A stretch of 64,000 nucleotides of DNA from Serratia liquefaciens (GTDB taxonomy: Bacteria > Pseudomonadota > Gammaproteobacteria > Enterobacterales > Enterobacteriaceae). The DNA lies in the NCBI RefSeq assembly GCF_027594825.1, contig NZ_CP088930.1:1983019-2047018 (forward strand), in the 5' to 3' direction. The translations under genes were made by a program, and so were the position numbers. This document shows, one piece after another, positions 26,611 through 36,114 of the stretch. How positions within the stretch are numbered: position 1 is the first letter of the stretch; every line of letters starts with the position of its first letter. The notes beneath the pieces are model-generated. The model searched no databases, was not told the origin of the DNA, and worked only from the letters and a program-made list of their open reading frames with translations.

Positions 26611-27960
26611 ATGAGCCAAAACACCGCTCGTATCAGCGAGATCATCGACAACGCGAAAATCTCGCCCTATCAGATCCTGATCCTTACTCTGTGTTTCCTG
26701 ATTGTCCTGCTGGACGGTTTTGACACCGCAATCATCGGCTATATTGCCCCGGCGTTACGCGAGGAGTGGCAGCTGCTGCCTGCGCAGTTATCGCCGGCGT
26801 TTGGCGCGGGATTGTTCGGGCTGCTGCTCGGCAGCCTGATCTTCGGCCCGGTTGCCGATGCCATAGGGCGCAAGCGCGTGCTGCTTGCCTCCATACTGAT
26901 CTTTGGCGGAGGCACTCTGGCCTCGGCCTACACCAGCTCAATCGAGTCGTTGACCCTACTGCGTTTAATCACCGGTATCGGTTTGGGAGGAGCGATGCCC
27001 ACCTGTATCACCTTGAGCTCGGAATACTCGCCCGCGCGTCGGCGGATGATCATGGTCACCCTCAGCTGGAGCGGTTTCACCGCCGGTCTGGCGCTGGGCG
27101 GCATACTTGCCGGACAAATTATTCCGGCCTTCGGCTGGCGTGGCCTGCTGATGCTCGGCGGCATCGCGCCATTATTGCTGTTGCCGTTACTGGCCTGGCA
27201 GATGCCCGAGTCAGCGCGCTTTATGACTGCCAGCCCGAAACATGCCGATAGCCTGCGCCAGGTGGTCGAGCGCATCACCGGCAAAAGTTGGGCGGGCGTG
27301 ACGATTATCGATGATGAACGCCCCGCGCTAGCCAGATCGCCAATCTCCCACCTGTTCATCGAAGGTCGCGCAGTGCGCACCTTGCTGCTGTGGGTAGCAT
27401 TCTTCTGCTCGTTGTTTGTGTTTTATCTGCTCACCAGTTGGCTGCCGAGCATCCTCAAGGATACCGGTTACGATATCGTCCACGCATCGCGCATCGGTGC
27501 GATGGTGCCGCTGGGCGGAACCCTCGGTGCCATCCTTATGGCACTGCTGATGGACCGCGTCGGCCCCTACCGGGTGTTGGCCCTGTCGTACCTGGGGGCC
27601 GCGCTGGTGATTGGCGCTACCGGTTATCTGATGGGGGACGCCTATACGCTGGCGGTCACCGTCTTTCTCATCGGTTTCGGCGTGGCCGGGGCGCAGAACG
27701 GCCTGAATCTGGTCTCCGCTACCCTTTACCCTACCGCCGCTCGCGTCACAGGGGTCAGTTGGGCGATGGCGAGCGGTCGCTTCGGCTCGATCGTCGGTTC
27801 AATGCTTGGCGCCTGGATGATCGTCGCGGCAGGAACGTCGGAGATGTTCTTCATCTGGCTGGCGCTGCCGGTACTGGTGGGCTCTGCGGCTATTTTCCTG
27901 CTCTACCGGCTCAGCGTGAACCGCCGCGCCCCTGCGCCAGACTCCGCGTTATCAAACTGA
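26611..27960 (+). CDS. MFS transporter, aromatic acid:H+ symporter type
   Basis: The 449-residue product has about twelve membrane segments. Helix 1 carries DGFDTAIIGYIAPAL, the DGxD signature of the AAHS family that includes the 4-hydroxybenzoate carrier PcaK. The loop between helices 2 and 3 reads GPVADAIGRKRVLLAS. A long cytoplasmic stretch lies around residue 220. An aromatic or other ring acid is the likely cargo, but no catabolic gene is adjacent. It is preceded by 204 bases without a gene, in which I see no clear promoter, and ends at a shared terminator with mscS. Confidence 0.85.
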   Translation: MSQNTARISEIIDNAKISPYQILILTLCFLIVLLDGFDTAIIGYIAPALREEWQLLPAQLSPAFGAGLFGLLLGSLIFGPVADAIGRKRVLLASILIFGGGTLASAYTSSIESLTLLRLITGIGLGGAMPTCITLSSEYSPARRRMIMVTLSWSGFTAGLALGGILAGQIIPAFGWRGLLMLGGIAPLLLLPLLAWQMPESARFMTASPKHADSLRQVVERITGKSWAGVTIIDDERPALARSPISHLFIEGRAVRTLLLWVAFFCSLFVFYLLTSWLPSILKDTGYDIVHASRIGAMVPLGGTLGAILMALLMDRVGPYRVLALSYLGAALVIGATGYLMGDAYTLAVTVFLIGFGVAGAQNGLNLVSATLYPTAARVTGVSWAMASGRFGSIVGSMLGAWMIVAAGTSEMFFIWLALPVLVGSAAIFLLYRLSVNRRAPAPDSALSN

Positions 27961-28012
27961 AAAAACGAAAAAGCCGGGGCGACATCCGCAGGATACAGCC
28001 TCGGCCGGCAAT

Positions 28013-28036
28013 AAAAAAAGGGGCCGAGGCCCCTTT
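28013..28036. terminator. Bidirectional terminator between the MFS gene and mscS
   Basis: An A-run, the palindromic stem AAAAGGGGCC / GGCCCCTTTT and a T-run form a symmetric terminator. It lies 14 bases from the mscS stop and 52 from the MFS stop, serving the two convergent genes. Confidence 0.85.
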
Positions 28037-28050
28037 TCTCTTCTTCTGCT

Positions 28051-28920
28051 TTATTCCGCTTTCGCGGTAGCCGCGTCTTCGGTGCGGTACAGATGAACAT
28101 CCATCTGCGGGAACGGAATGCCGATATTGTTGGCATCCAGCGCGCGCTTGAAGTTCTCCATCAGATCGAAGTATACGTTCCAGTATTCCGCGTTGGTGGT
28201 CCAGGAACGGGTGACAAAGTTCAGTGAAGATGGCGCCATCTCGTTCAAGCGTACGGTTACGCCTTTGGCGTGCATGATGCGTTTGTCGGCGGCGATCACA
28301 TCGCCCAACACTTTTTTCACCACATCGATATCGGCGTTATAAGCCACGCCAACTACGATGTCTACGCGGCGGTTTGGCTCGCGGGAGTAGTTGATGATGT
28401 TGCCGGCAATGATTTTGCCGTTCGGCACCACGATGGTTTTGTTGTCTGCGGTACGCAGCGTGGTGGAGAAAATCTGAACCTGGTCGACGGTACCGGCCAC
28501 GCCGCCCAGATCGACATATTCACCGGCACGCAGCGGACGGAAAGCCACTAACAGTACCCCGGCAGCGAAGTTGGACAGCGAGCCCTGCAGCGCCAGGCCA
28601 ACGGCCAAACCTGCGGCACCCAATACGGCGATTACCGACGTGGTCTGCACGCCAACGCGCCCCAGCACTGCGATAAAGGTGAAGGCCAGAATGCCGTAAC
28701 GCGCCATGGCAGACAGGAAGTCGGCAACCGTAGCGTCGATACCGCGCAGCTTCATCACCCGGTTTAACGCATTGCTGACTACGCGGGCAATGATCGAACC
28801 AATGATGAAAATAACGATAGCCGCGACGATGTTCACCGCGTACTGAATCAATAAGTCCTGGTTCTTCACCAGCCAGTTACCGGCACCATTAATGCCGTCT
28901 ACTACATTCAGATCTTTCAT
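28051..28920 (-). CDS. mscS: Small-conductance mechanosensitive channel MscS
   Basis: MscS opens under membrane tension and releases solutes during hypo-osmotic shock. The 289-residue product (E. coli 286) has three membrane segments in the first 130 residues. The pore helix [20 protein letters not shown] carries the Gly/Ala packing pattern, followed by the highly conserved [19 protein letters not shown]. The C-terminal cytoplasmic cage domain extends to the end. Synteny with fbaA is as in E. coli. Confidence 0.96.
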   Translation of the reverse strand: MKDLNVVDGINGAGNWLVKNQDLLIQYAVNIVAAIVIFIIGSIIARVVSNALNRVMKLRGIDATVADFLSAMARYGILAFTFIAVLGRVGVQTTSVIAVLGAAGLAVGLALQGSLSNFAAGVLLVAFRPLRAGEYVDLGGVAGTVDQVQIFSTTLRTADNKTIVVPNGKIIAGNIINYSREPNRRVDIVVGVAYNADIDVVKKVLGDVIAADKRIMHAKGVTVRLNEMAPSSLNFVTRSWTTNAEYWNVYFDLMENFKRALDANNIGIPFPQMDVHLYRTEDAATAKAE

Positions 28921-29125
28921 TCGTGTCGTCCTAACTTGTCCCTAAGGGGATAAACTCGCAAAAAAAACTGACATCAGCCGTCAGTCGGAAACCACCGCCT
29001 TAGGTTAACCAACATTTCCACCGCATGCCAACCGTAAGCGTCAAAAATAGCCAAACTGCCGCCACGCTTCTTCTATGCTGAACACAGCGCTATCGCCTTT
29101 ATAACGATAAGGAACTTCATCGGTT

Positions 29126-29794
29126 ATGCACATTCCATCGTCAATCAAACACTACTGGCAGGTTCGGCCAAGGCTGCTGCTGTCCGTCGGCGCGGGCATC
29201 TTGTGCTACCTGCTGCTGCCCGCCACGCTTTCTGAGCTGCAGCGGCTGATGCTTGGCTGGAACGTTTTGGCCTGGTGCTACCTGCTGTTTCTCTGGCGAC
29301 TGATGCTGATCAGCACGCCAAAGCACATCCGCCAACTGGCGCGTGCACAGGATGAGAGCGCCAGTATGGTGCTGGCACTGGTCAGCATCGGCTGTCTGGT
29401 GAGCATTTTGTCCATTCTGTTTGAGCTGAGCACCGCCAAACAGGTCAGCGACTCGCTGAAGACGTTGCATCTGGCGCTGACGGGCGCGACGCTGGTGGTG
29501 TCCTGGTTACTGCTGCCCACGGCATTTACCATGCACTATGCTCATCAGTTTTATCGTCAGGGCGCACAGCAGGATCCGCTGCCCCTGCTGTTTCCCGGCG
29601 AGCTTAAAGAGCCGACCTATTGGGACTTTGCCTATTTCTCGTTCACCATCGCGGTGGCCTCGCAAACCGCAGACGTGGCCGTTGGTGCGGCCGAAGTGCG
29701 CAAAGTCGCTCTGCTGCAATCGGTGATTTCCTTTGTCTTCAATCTGGTGATCCTGGGGCTGTCAATCAACGTCGGCGCCAGCCTGTTGGGCTAA
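29126..29794 (+). CDS. DUF1345 family membrane protein
   Basis: The 222-residue protein has four to five hydrophobic segments and the DUF1345 hallmark region near its end (WDFAYFSFTIAVASQTADVAVG). The family has no established function. A usable AAGGAA site lies 13 bases before the ATG, a rather long spacing. It is a single gene between mscS (divergent) and fbaA (convergent), an addition relative to the E. coli order. It ends at a strong terminator. Confidence 0.8.
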   Translation: MHIPSSIKHYWQVRPRLLLSVGAGILCYLLLPATLSELQRLMLGWNVLAWCYLLFLWRLMLISTPKHIRQLARAQDESASMVLALVSIGCLVSILSILFELSTAKQVSDSLKTLHLALTGATLVVSWLLLPTAFTMHYAHQFYRQGAQQDPLPLLFPGELKEPTYWDFAYFSFTIAVASQTADVAVGAAEVRKVALLQSVISFVFNLVILGLSINVGASLLG

Positions 29795-29800
29795 CAACGA

Positions 29801-29828
29801 AAAAGGCTCCCCGCAAAGGGAGCCTTTC
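29801..29828. terminator. Terminator between the DUF1345 gene and fbaA
   Basis: The inverted repeat AAAGGCTCCC / GGGAGCCTTT with a 5-6 base loop has A- and T-tracts on its two sides. It can end both convergent transcripts. Confidence 0.85.
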
Positions 29829-29852
29829 AATATGACTAACAGCTAACCGAGA

Positions 29853-30932
29853 TTACAGAACGTCTACTGCGTTCAGATCTTTGAAAGCCTGTTCCAGACG
29901 AGTAATCATGGAAGTCTGGGCTGAACGCAGCCATACGCGTGGATCGTAGTATTTCTTGTTCGGCTGGTCGGCGCCTTTCGGGTTGCCCAACTGGCCCTGC
30001 AGGTAAGCTTCGTTCGCTTTGTAGTACTGCAGGATACCGTCCCAGGTTGCCCATTGGGTATCGGTATCGATGTTCATTTTGATCACGCCGTAACCTACGG
30101 ATTCTTTGATCTCTGCGTCGGTAGAACCGGAACCGCCGTGGAACACGAAGTTCAGGCTGTTGTGCGGCAGATTGAATTTCTTGGACACGTAGTCCTGAGA
30201 ATCGCGCAGGATGGTCGGAGTCAGTTTAACGTTGCCTGGCTTGTATACGCCGTGCACGTTACCGAAGGACGCCGCGATGGTGAAGCGTGGGCTGATGGCG
30301 TTCAGTTTTTCGTACGCGTAAGCCACGTCTTCCGGTTGGGTGTACAGAGCGGATGCGTCCATATGGCTGTTGTCCACGCCATCTTCTTCACCGCCGGTGC
30401 AGCCCAGTTCGATTTCCAGAGTCATACCCAGTTTCGCCATGCGAGTCAGGTATTTGCTGCAAATTTCGATGTTTTCTTCCAGGGACTCTTCAGACAGGTC
30501 GATCATGTGAGAAGAGAACAGTGGCTTACCGGTGGCCGCGAAGTGTTTCTCGCCGGCGTCCAGCAGGCCGTCCAGCCATGGCAGCAGTTTCTTCGCACAG
30601 TGGTCGGTGTGCAGAATAACCGGCACGCCGTAATGCTCAGCCAACTGGTGAACATGATGTGCACCAGAGATAGCGCCCAGAATTGCTGCACCCTGAGGAA
30701 CGTCAGTCTTCACGCCTTTACCGGCGATGAACGCGGCACCGCCGTTAGAGAACTGTACGATGACCGGAGCACGCACCTTCGCCGCTGTTTCCAGCACGGC
30801 GTTGATGGAGTCGGTACCTACGCAGTTCACTGCTGGCAGAGCAAAGTTGTTCTCTTTAGCTACTGCGAATACTTTCTGAACGTCATCACCAGTGATGACA
30901 CCCGGTTTTACGAAATCAAAAATTTTAGACAT
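29853..30932 (-). CDS. fbaA: Fructose-bisphosphate aldolase, class II
   Basis: FbaA is the zinc-dependent glycolytic aldolase splitting fructose 1,6-bisphosphate. The 359-residue product equals E. coli FbaA. Zinc and active-site segments are visible: ILHTDHCAKKLLPW, FGNVHGVYKPGNVKL and FVFHGGSGSTDAEIKES. The start at 30930-30932 (MSKIFDFVKPGVI) is by homology; the frame is open 29 codons upstream. It is the last gene of epd-pgk-fbaA, 117 bases after pgk, and could also have its own promoter there. Confidence 0.97.
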   Translation of the reverse strand: MSKIFDFVKPGVITGDDVQKVFAVAKENNFALPAVNCVGTDSINAVLETAAKVRAPVIVQFSNGGAAFIAGKGVKTDVPQGAAILGAISGAHHVHQLAEHYGVPVILHTDHCAKKLLPWLDGLLDAGEKHFAATGKPLFSSHMIDLSEESLEENIEICSKYLTRMAKLGMTLEIELGCTGGEEDGVDNSHMDASALYTQPEDVAYAYEKLNAISPRFTIAASFGNVHGVYKPGNVKLTPTILRDSQDYVSKKFNLPHNSLNFVFHGGSGSTDAEIKESVGYGVIKMNIDTDTQWATWDGILQYYKANEAYLQGQLGNPKGADQPNKKYYDPRVWLRSAQTSMITRLEQAFKDLNAVDVL

Positions 30933-31049
30933 GTTACTTTGTCCTGTTTCGTCGGCCGTAGATGGATGTAAATCGATTTTTTCATGCCGCGCCGCGTTGT
31001 GCCGCGCGGTATAAAACAAACGGGCGGCTTTCGCCTCCCGTTGTCTGAA

Positions 31050-32213
31050 TTACTGCTTAGCGCGCTCTTCCAGCATCACAACCGCCGGTAACGCTTTACC
31101 TTCCACGAACTCCAGGAAGGCGCCGCCGCCGGTTGAGATGTAGGAAATCTTGTCAGCAATGCCGAACAGGTCGATTGCTGCCAGGGTGTCGCCGCCGCCT
31201 GCGATAGAGAAGGCTTCGCTGTCTGCGATAGCGCGAGCGACAATTTCGGTGCCCCGACGGAAGTTAGGGAACTCGAATACGCCAACCGGGCCATTCCACA
31301 GAATGGTTTTGGCGTTCTTCAGGATAACGGCCAGACGCTCGGCTGAGACGTCGCCCATATCCAGAATTTGCTCGTTGTCCTGAATTTCGTTCGCCTGTTT
31401 CACGGTCGCAACCGCGTTTTCAGAGAACTCGGTCGCCACGCGCACGTCGGTCGGAACCGGAATGTCGCAGGTTTCCAGCAGTTTCTTGGCGTTGTCGATC
31501 AGATCAGGTTCATACAGAGACTGGCCCACGTTGTTACCCTGCGCCGCCACGAAGGTGTTGGCGATGCCACCACCGACGATCAGCTGATCGGCGATTTTGG
31601 ACAGGGAATCCAGTACGGTCAGTTTGGTGGAAACTTTAGAACCGCCCACGATGGCAACCATCGGACGGGCAGGGTTGCCCAGTGCTTTACCCAGCGCTTC
31701 CAGCTCTGCGGACAGCAGCGGGCCGGCACAGGCAACAGGAGCGAACTTGCCCACACCGTGGGTGGAAGCCTGCGCGCGGTGTGCGGTGCCGAAGGCGTCC
31801 ATCACATACACGTCACACAGTGCCGCATATTTCTTGGAAAGGGTTTCGTCGTCTTTTTTCTCGCCCTTGTTGAAACGGACGTTTTCCAGCACTACCAGCT
31901 CGCCTTCTGCAACATCAACGCCATCCAGGTAGTCTTTAGCCAGACGTACCGGGTTTTTCAGGTGGTCTTTCAGATAGTTGACAACAGGCAGCAGGGAGAA
32001 TTCTTCGTTGTACTCGCCTTCGGTAGGACGGCCCAGGTGGGAAGTTACCATCACGCGGGCGCCTTGTTTCAGCGCAGCTTCAATAGTCGGCAGGGAGGCA
32101 CGGATACGTGCATCGGAAGTCACTTTACCGTCTTTCACTGGAACGTTCAGATCGGAGCGGATCAGAACGCGTTTACCTGCCAGATCCAGATCGGACATGT
32201 TAATTACAGACAT
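31050..32213 (-). CDS. pgk: Phosphoglycerate kinase
   Basis: Pgk transfers the acyl phosphate of 1,3-bisphosphoglycerate to ADP. The 387-residue product equals E. coli Pgk. It shows the N-terminal substrate site ([34 protein letters not shown]), the [14 protein letters not shown] block and the nucleotide-binding C-terminal loop [15 protein letters not shown]. The start at 32211-32213 ([15 protein letters not shown]) fits homologues; the frame is open 44 codons upstream into the epd gap, without conservation. It lies 71 bases after epd. Confidence 0.97.
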   Translation of the reverse strand: MSVINMSDLDLAGKRVLIRSDLNVPVKDGKVTSDARIRASLPTIEAALKQGARVMVTSHLGRPTEGEYNEEFSLLPVVNYLKDHLKNPVRLAKDYLDGVDVAEGELVVLENVRFNKGEKKDDETLSKKYAALCDVYVMDAFGTAHRAQASTHGVGKFAPVACAGPLLSAELEALGKALGNPARPMVAIVGGSKVSTKLTVLDSLSKIADQLIVGGGIANTFVAAQGNNVGQSLYEPDLIDNAKKLLETCDIPVPTDVRVATEFSENAVATVKQANEIQDNEQILDMGDVSAERLAVILKNAKTILWNGPVGVFEFPNFRRGTEIVARAIADSEAFSIAGGGDTLAAIDLFGIADKISYISTGGGAFLEFVEGKALPAVVMLEERAKQ

Positions 32214-32284
32214 GGTGAACCCTCTTGGTTGATTCTCTATAAAGTTGCCTGAGCGGCGCACCGGCCAGTGCCGATGCCGCCGTA

Positions 32285-33301
32285 CTAGAAACCGCTTGCG
32301 GCCATTGCCCGTGTTGTATCCAACATCCGGTTGGCAAAGCCCCATTCATTATCACACCAGACCAAGGTCTTGATCAGGTGTTGTCCGCTGACCCGAGTCT
32401 GCGTACCGTCGACGATAGCGCTGTGCGGGTCATGGTTAAAATCGATCGAGACTAATGGTAGTTCCGTATAGTCAACTATACCACGAAAAGATCCCCGTGC
32501 GGCCATTTGCAACAGCTGGTTGACCTCTGCCACTTTCACCGCCGAACTGACGCTGACGCTGAGATCGATGGCCGTCACGTTGATGGTCGGTACACGTACG
32601 GAAATCGCTTCGAAACGATCGCAAAATTGCGGAAAAACGCGGGTAATACCGGCGGCCAGCTTGGTGTCGACCGGAATAATCGACTGGCTCGCCGCGCGGG
32701 TGCGCCGCAAATCCTGGTGATAGGCGTCAATCACCGGCTGATCGTTCATCGAAGAGTGAATGGTGGTCACCGTGCCCGATTCGATGCTGAAGGCATCGTC
32801 CAGCAGCTTGATCACCGGAATAATGCAGTTGGTGGTGCATGACGCATTGGACACGATGCGGTGTTCTGCCAGCAGCGTCTGATGGTTGACGCCAAACACG
32901 ATGGTGGCGTCCAGATCGTTGCCGCCGGGGTGAGCGAACAACACTTTCTTCGCCCCCGCCGCCAGATGGGCCTCGCCATCCGCCCGACTGCCGTACACGC
33001 CGCTGCAGTCCAGCACCACGTCAACGCCCAACTCGCCCCAGGGAAGCTGTTCCACCGTCGGCTGATGCAGCAAACGAATGGTATCGTCCCCGACGGTCAA
33101 CATGTCGCATTCCTGGCGAACATCCCAGGCAAAACGGCCATGGCTGGAGTCGTATTTCAGCAGGTGGGCCATCCCCTCGGCGTTCGCCAATTCGTTGATC
33201 GCCACCACGGAAATTTCCGCTCTTCGTCCCGATTCATACAGTGCGCGTAAAACGCTGCGGCCGATGCGGCCAAAGCCGTTAATCGCTATGCGGATTGTCA
33301 T
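32285..33301 (-). CDS. epd: D-erythrose-4-phosphate dehydrogenase
   Basis: Epd oxidises erythrose 4-phosphate to 4-phosphoerythronate, the first step of the DXP-dependent route to pyridoxal phosphate. The 338-residue product (E. coli 339) is a GAPDH paralogue with the NAD fold ([20 protein letters not shown]) and the catalytic Cys155 in SNASCTTNC. The later part reads [20 protein letters not shown], as in Epd and unlike GapA. AGGAG precedes the ATG at 33299-33301. It is the first gene of epd-pgk-fbaA. Confidence 0.96.
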   Translation of the reverse strand: MTIRIAINGFGRIGRSVLRALYESGRRAEISVVAINELANAEGMAHLLKYDSSHGRFAWDVRQECDMLTVGDDTIRLLHQPTVEQLPWGELGVDVVLDCSGVYGSRADGEAHLAAGAKKVLFAHPGGNDLDATIVFGVNHQTLLAEHRIVSNASCTTNCIIPVIKLLDDAFSIESGTVTTIHSSMNDQPVIDAYHQDLRRTRAASQSIIPVDTKLAAGITRVFPQFCDRFEAISVRVPTINVTAIDLSVSVSSAVKVAEVNQLLQMAARGSFRGIVDYTELPLVSIDFNHDPHSAIVDGTQTRVSGQHLIKTLVWCDNEWGFANRMLDTTRAMAASGF

Positions 33302-33628
33302 GCTGCTCCTGAAAAAGGGCCTTCTCCCACCGGGCAGGCTCACCGTACCAGAGAGGGCGCTGATGGGTTATCCGATCAAGCTAACCCGCATAGAGTACTT
33401 TAGCGCACCGCCTGCTGTGAATCGTCACGTCGCATTATTCATTTCATCAGACGCGCTTTCATCACCTTCACTCCGGTATTTCTGTTGAATACCGACACAA
33501 CTGAAACGCTTCAGCTGAGCATAAACCAAAGTTTTGCCAAAAGGAACAGATGCGACAGCTCGCCTGACAACTGATCGACACTTTGCGGGAATAAAATGAT
33601 CTGGCGCACACTTTTGCCGCCTCCTCCC
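33302..33628 (-). promoter_or_regulatory. epd-pgk-fbaA control region
   Basis: These 327 bases between epd and dmlR contain no gene. They include a 12-bp Cra-type site at 33502-33513 and a short inverted repeat at 33474-33494 (CGGTATT / AATACCG with a 7-base loop). The epd promoter should lie here; its boxes were not fixed. Confidence 0.5.
33502..33513. promoter_or_regulatory. Putative Cra (FruR) operator of epd-pgk-fbaA
   Basis: TGAAACGCTTCA closely matches the Cra consensus (TGAAnCGnTTCA). Cra is known to control epd-pgk in E. coli, so the position about 200 bases before epd is sensible. It is based on a single 12-base match. Confidence 0.55.
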
Positions 33629-34567
33629 CTAGCGACGCGCCAGGTATTCCGACAACAACGAGGCTTCGCCATAGTGCTGGCGGAAATAATCGCGCAAAAA
33701 TTCGACCGTCACCCGCACCTTGGCCGAGGTCGCCAGGCGCGAAACGTACACCGCCCAAATATCCGCCGGCTGGTAGTAATCCGGCAGAATATGCACCAGC
33801 CAGCCGTTTTCAATGCTCTCCCGCACGTCCCAGAAGGAGCGCAGCGCCACGCCCTGCCCATCCAGGCACCATTGATGCACGATTTCACCGTTGTTGGACG
33901 ACAGCCCGCCGGTCACCTTTACCGCCTCCTCCCCCTGCGGCCCCTGCAGCCGCCACAGGCCAAAAGGATGGTCGCGCTCCTTGATCGCCAGGCAAGCGCG
34001 TCCGGACAGCTCACTCAGGTTCTTGGGTGTGCCGCAACGCTGCAGGTATTCCGGAGAGGCGCACAGGATACGCTGGTTCTGCGCCAGCTTACGGGCGATC
34101 AGATTGGGAGCAATGTCATCACCGATGCGGATATCCAGATCAAAACCTTCGCTAACCAAATCCACCAGCCGATCGGAAACGTCCAGCCGCAGCTCCAGTG
34201 CCGGGTACTGCAGCGCCAGCGCCGACAGTGCCGGGCCGACAAAACGCCGACCGAAACCGAAGCTGCTGACAATGCGCAGCGTGCCCTGCGGTGCCTGACG
34301 GGCGTCGGAAAGCTCATCCATCATTTGATCGACGTCGTTGAGAATGCGCTGCGCCCACTCGTAAATGCGTTCGCCATCTTCGGTGATTGCCACCCGCCGC
34401 GTAGTGCGATGCAGCAACGTGACCTCCAGCGCCTTTTCCAGCAGCGCGATGCGTTTGCTGATGAATGCCGGTGAAACCCCCAGCTCGTCGGCAGCGGCGG
34501 CAAACCCGGCGCGCCGCGCCACCAGCACAAACACCCGCAGGTCACTCAGAATAGGCAGATTATTCAT
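33629..34567 (-). CDS. dmlR: LysR-type regulator of D-malate utilisation
   Basis: DmlR (YeaT) activates dmlA in E. coli in response to D-malate. The 312-residue product has an N-terminal winged helix (ELGVSPAFISKRIALLEKAL, about residues 22-42) and a LysR effector domain with SSFGFGRRFVGPALSALA and GFDLDIRIGDDIAPNL. It is divergent from dmlA across 100 bases that hold a near-perfect 21-bp palindrome. The start is uncertain: the ATG at 34565-34567 is used, and an in-frame GTG seven codons earlier is possible. Neither has a good ribosome site. Confidence 0.87.
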   Translation of the reverse strand: MNNLPILSDLRVFVLVARRAGFAAAADELGVSPAFISKRIALLEKALEVTLLHRTTRRVAITEDGERIYEWAQRILNDVDQMMDELSDARQAPQGTLRIVSSFGFGRRFVGPALSALALQYPALELRLDVSDRLVDLVSEGFDLDIRIGDDIAPNLIARKLAQNQRILCASPEYLQRCGTPKNLSELSGRACLAIKERDHPFGLWRLQGPQGEEAVKVTGGLSSNNGEIVHQWCLDGQGVALRSFWDVRESIENGWLVHILPDYYQPADIWAVYVSRLATSAKVRVTVEFLRDYFRQHYGEASLLSEYLARR

Positions 34568-34598
34568 GATTCGTGTTTTATGTTTCACCGTTTGCAGT

Positions 34599-34619
34599 AT
34601 TGATTAACAGTTAGTCAAT
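34599..34619. promoter_or_regulatory. Putative DmlR operator between dmlR and dmlA
   Basis: A 21-bp inverted repeat, ATTGATTAAC-A-GTTAGTCAAT, has 10-base arms with a single mismatch. It contains the T-N11-A pattern typical of LysR-type sites. It lies 31 bases upstream of the dmlR ATG and 48 bases before the dmlA ATG. Confidence 0.65.
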
Positions 34620-34667
34620 TATAGGATGAAAGGGATGTCAATCGCCCCTCTTCACAAGTGAGATCCT

Positions 34668-35747
34668 ATGTGCAAAAGCTATAAAATCGCCGCCATACCG
34701 GGAGACGGTATTGGCCAGGAAGTGATGCCGGAAGGCATTCGGGTGTTGCAGGCCGCTGCCGCGCGTTGGGATTTGTCCCTGGAATTTGAAACCTTCGAAT
34801 GGGCCAGCTGCGACTATTACCTGCAGCACGGCAAGATGATGCCGGACGATGGGCTTGAGCAACTGCAAGGCTTCGACGCGGTCTATTTTGGTGCCGTCGG
34901 CTGGCCGGACAAGGTGCCGGACCATGTCTCGCTGTGGGGGTCGTTGCTGAAATTCCGTCGCGATTTCGATCAGTACGTCAACCTGCGTCCGGTGCGCTTG
35001 TTCCCCGGCGTCCCCTGCCCGCTGGCGCACAAAAAACCGGGCGATATCGATTTTTACGTGGTGCGTGAAAATACCGAAGGGGAGTACTCGTCGCTCGGCG
35101 GTCGGATGTTTGAAGGCACCGAACGTGAAATGGTGATCCAGGAGTCGGTGTTCACCCGCCACGGCGTCGACCGCATTTTGAAATACGCTTTTGAGCTGGC
35201 GCAACAACGCCCGCGTAAAACGCTTACCGCCGCCACAAAATCCAACGGTATGGCGATCAGCATGCCGTATTGGGATGAACGCGTAGCCGCTATGGCGCAG
35301 CAGTATCCGGACATTCGCTGGGACAAGCAGCATATCGATATTCTGTGCGCACGCTTCGTGCTGCAACCCGAACGTTTCGACGTGGTGGTGGCTTCAAACC
35401 TGTTCGGCGATATCCTGTCCGATCTTGGCCCGGCCTGCGCCGGCACCATCGGTATTGCGCCTTCGGCCAACCTCAATCCCGAACGCCGCTTCCCGTCGCT
35501 GTTCGAACCGGTACACGGTTCCGCACCGGATATCTTCGGCAAAAACATTGCCAACCCGGTCGCCATGATCTGGGCCGGCGCCATGATGCTGGACTTCCTC
35601 GGTGCGGGGGAACCGCGCTATCGCCAGGCTCACGACGGTATTCTCGCCGCCATCGAACAGATCATCGCCAGTGGGCCACGAACTCCGGACATGCATGGCG
35701 ATGCCACCACCCAGCAGGTGGGTCAGGCGATCGCCGCCCTGCTTTAA
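34668..35747 (+). CDS. dmlA: D-malate dehydrogenase (decarboxylating)
   Basis: DmlA (YeaU) oxidatively decarboxylates D-malate to pyruvate with NAD; relatives act on tartrate or isopropylmalate. The 359-residue product belongs to the isocitrate/isopropylmalate dehydrogenase family. It shows AAIPGDGIGQEVMPEGIRVL, LRPVRLFPGVPCPL, the VVRENTEGEYSSLGGR loop and the metal-site Asp in VVASNLFGDILSDLGPAC. FEPVHGSAPDIFGKNIANP completes the NAD site. Besides D-malate the enzyme might use malate made by the adjacent carnitine oxygenase genes. A 38-bp palindrome follows. Confidence 0.88.
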   Translation: MCKSYKIAAIPGDGIGQEVMPEGIRVLQAAAARWDLSLEFETFEWASCDYYLQHGKMMPDDGLEQLQGFDAVYFGAVGWPDKVPDHVSLWGSLLKFRRDFDQYVNLRPVRLFPGVPCPLAHKKPGDIDFYVVRENTEGEYSSLGGRMFEGTEREMVIQESVFTRHGVDRILKYAFELAQQRPRKTLTAATKSNGMAISMPYWDERVAAMAQQYPDIRWDKQHIDILCARFVLQPERFDVVVASNLFGDILSDLGPACAGTIGIAPSANLNPERRFPSLFEPVHGSAPDIFGKNIANPVAMIWAGAMMLDFLGAGEPRYRQAHDGILAAIEQIIASGPRTPDMHGDATTQQVGQAIAALL

Positions 35748-36114
35748 CCTAAACATTCACACCATAAATGACTATGCAGAGCGATATATATCGCTCTGCA
35801 TAGTCACGTGCTAATTTTGTATTCCTCCATAAATTCTCATCGTAATTCGCTAAAAAGCCCCCGAAAAGCCCACACTAAATCCACGGTCAAGATCACAACA
35901 AATTATTCACATACTGTGTTTTATCCCTTCACAGATGCCCTAATTGTGGCCTCAGATTAATTTATGCACACTCACAAATGTTAATGAAGGGTAAAAACTC
36001 ACGGCATCTGCAGTACCGGGATATGCACCCTACGTGGTCTAACAAACGGCTTAACGCCAATCAATAAGGCTGAGATGCACAGCAGCCAACCACAAATAAC
36101 AGGAGTTCACGCCC
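35748..36114. promoter_or_regulatory. Gap between dmlA and the BCCT gene
   Basis: These 367 bases carry no gene. They begin with the 38-bp palindrome at 35769-35806 and continue AT-rich to about 35990. The promoter of the BCCT-cntAB run is expected here. I examined the TGTG/CACA words at 35916-35935 for a CRP site, but the spacing is wrong. Confidence 0.5.
35769..35806. terminator. 38-bp perfect palindrome after dmlA
   Basis: Nineteen-base arms, beginning TGACTATGCAGAGCGATAT, mirror each other with no spacer. It starts 21 bases past the dmlA stop. RNA from either strand would fold into a long hairpin, so a transcription-end role is likely, though no T-run follows directly. It could also be a site for a dimeric protein. 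Confidence 0.55.

Noticed and set aside
30054..30971. Open frame of 305 codons opposite fbaA
   Set aside because: Antisense shadow of a highly expressed gene; no independent start signals.
33418..33431. CRP site before epd
   Set aside because: TGTGA and TCACG are only four bases apart, which does not fit the CRP dimer spacing.
35916..35935. CRP site before the BCCT gene
   Set aside because: TGTGT and TCACA words are present but nine bases apart instead of six.
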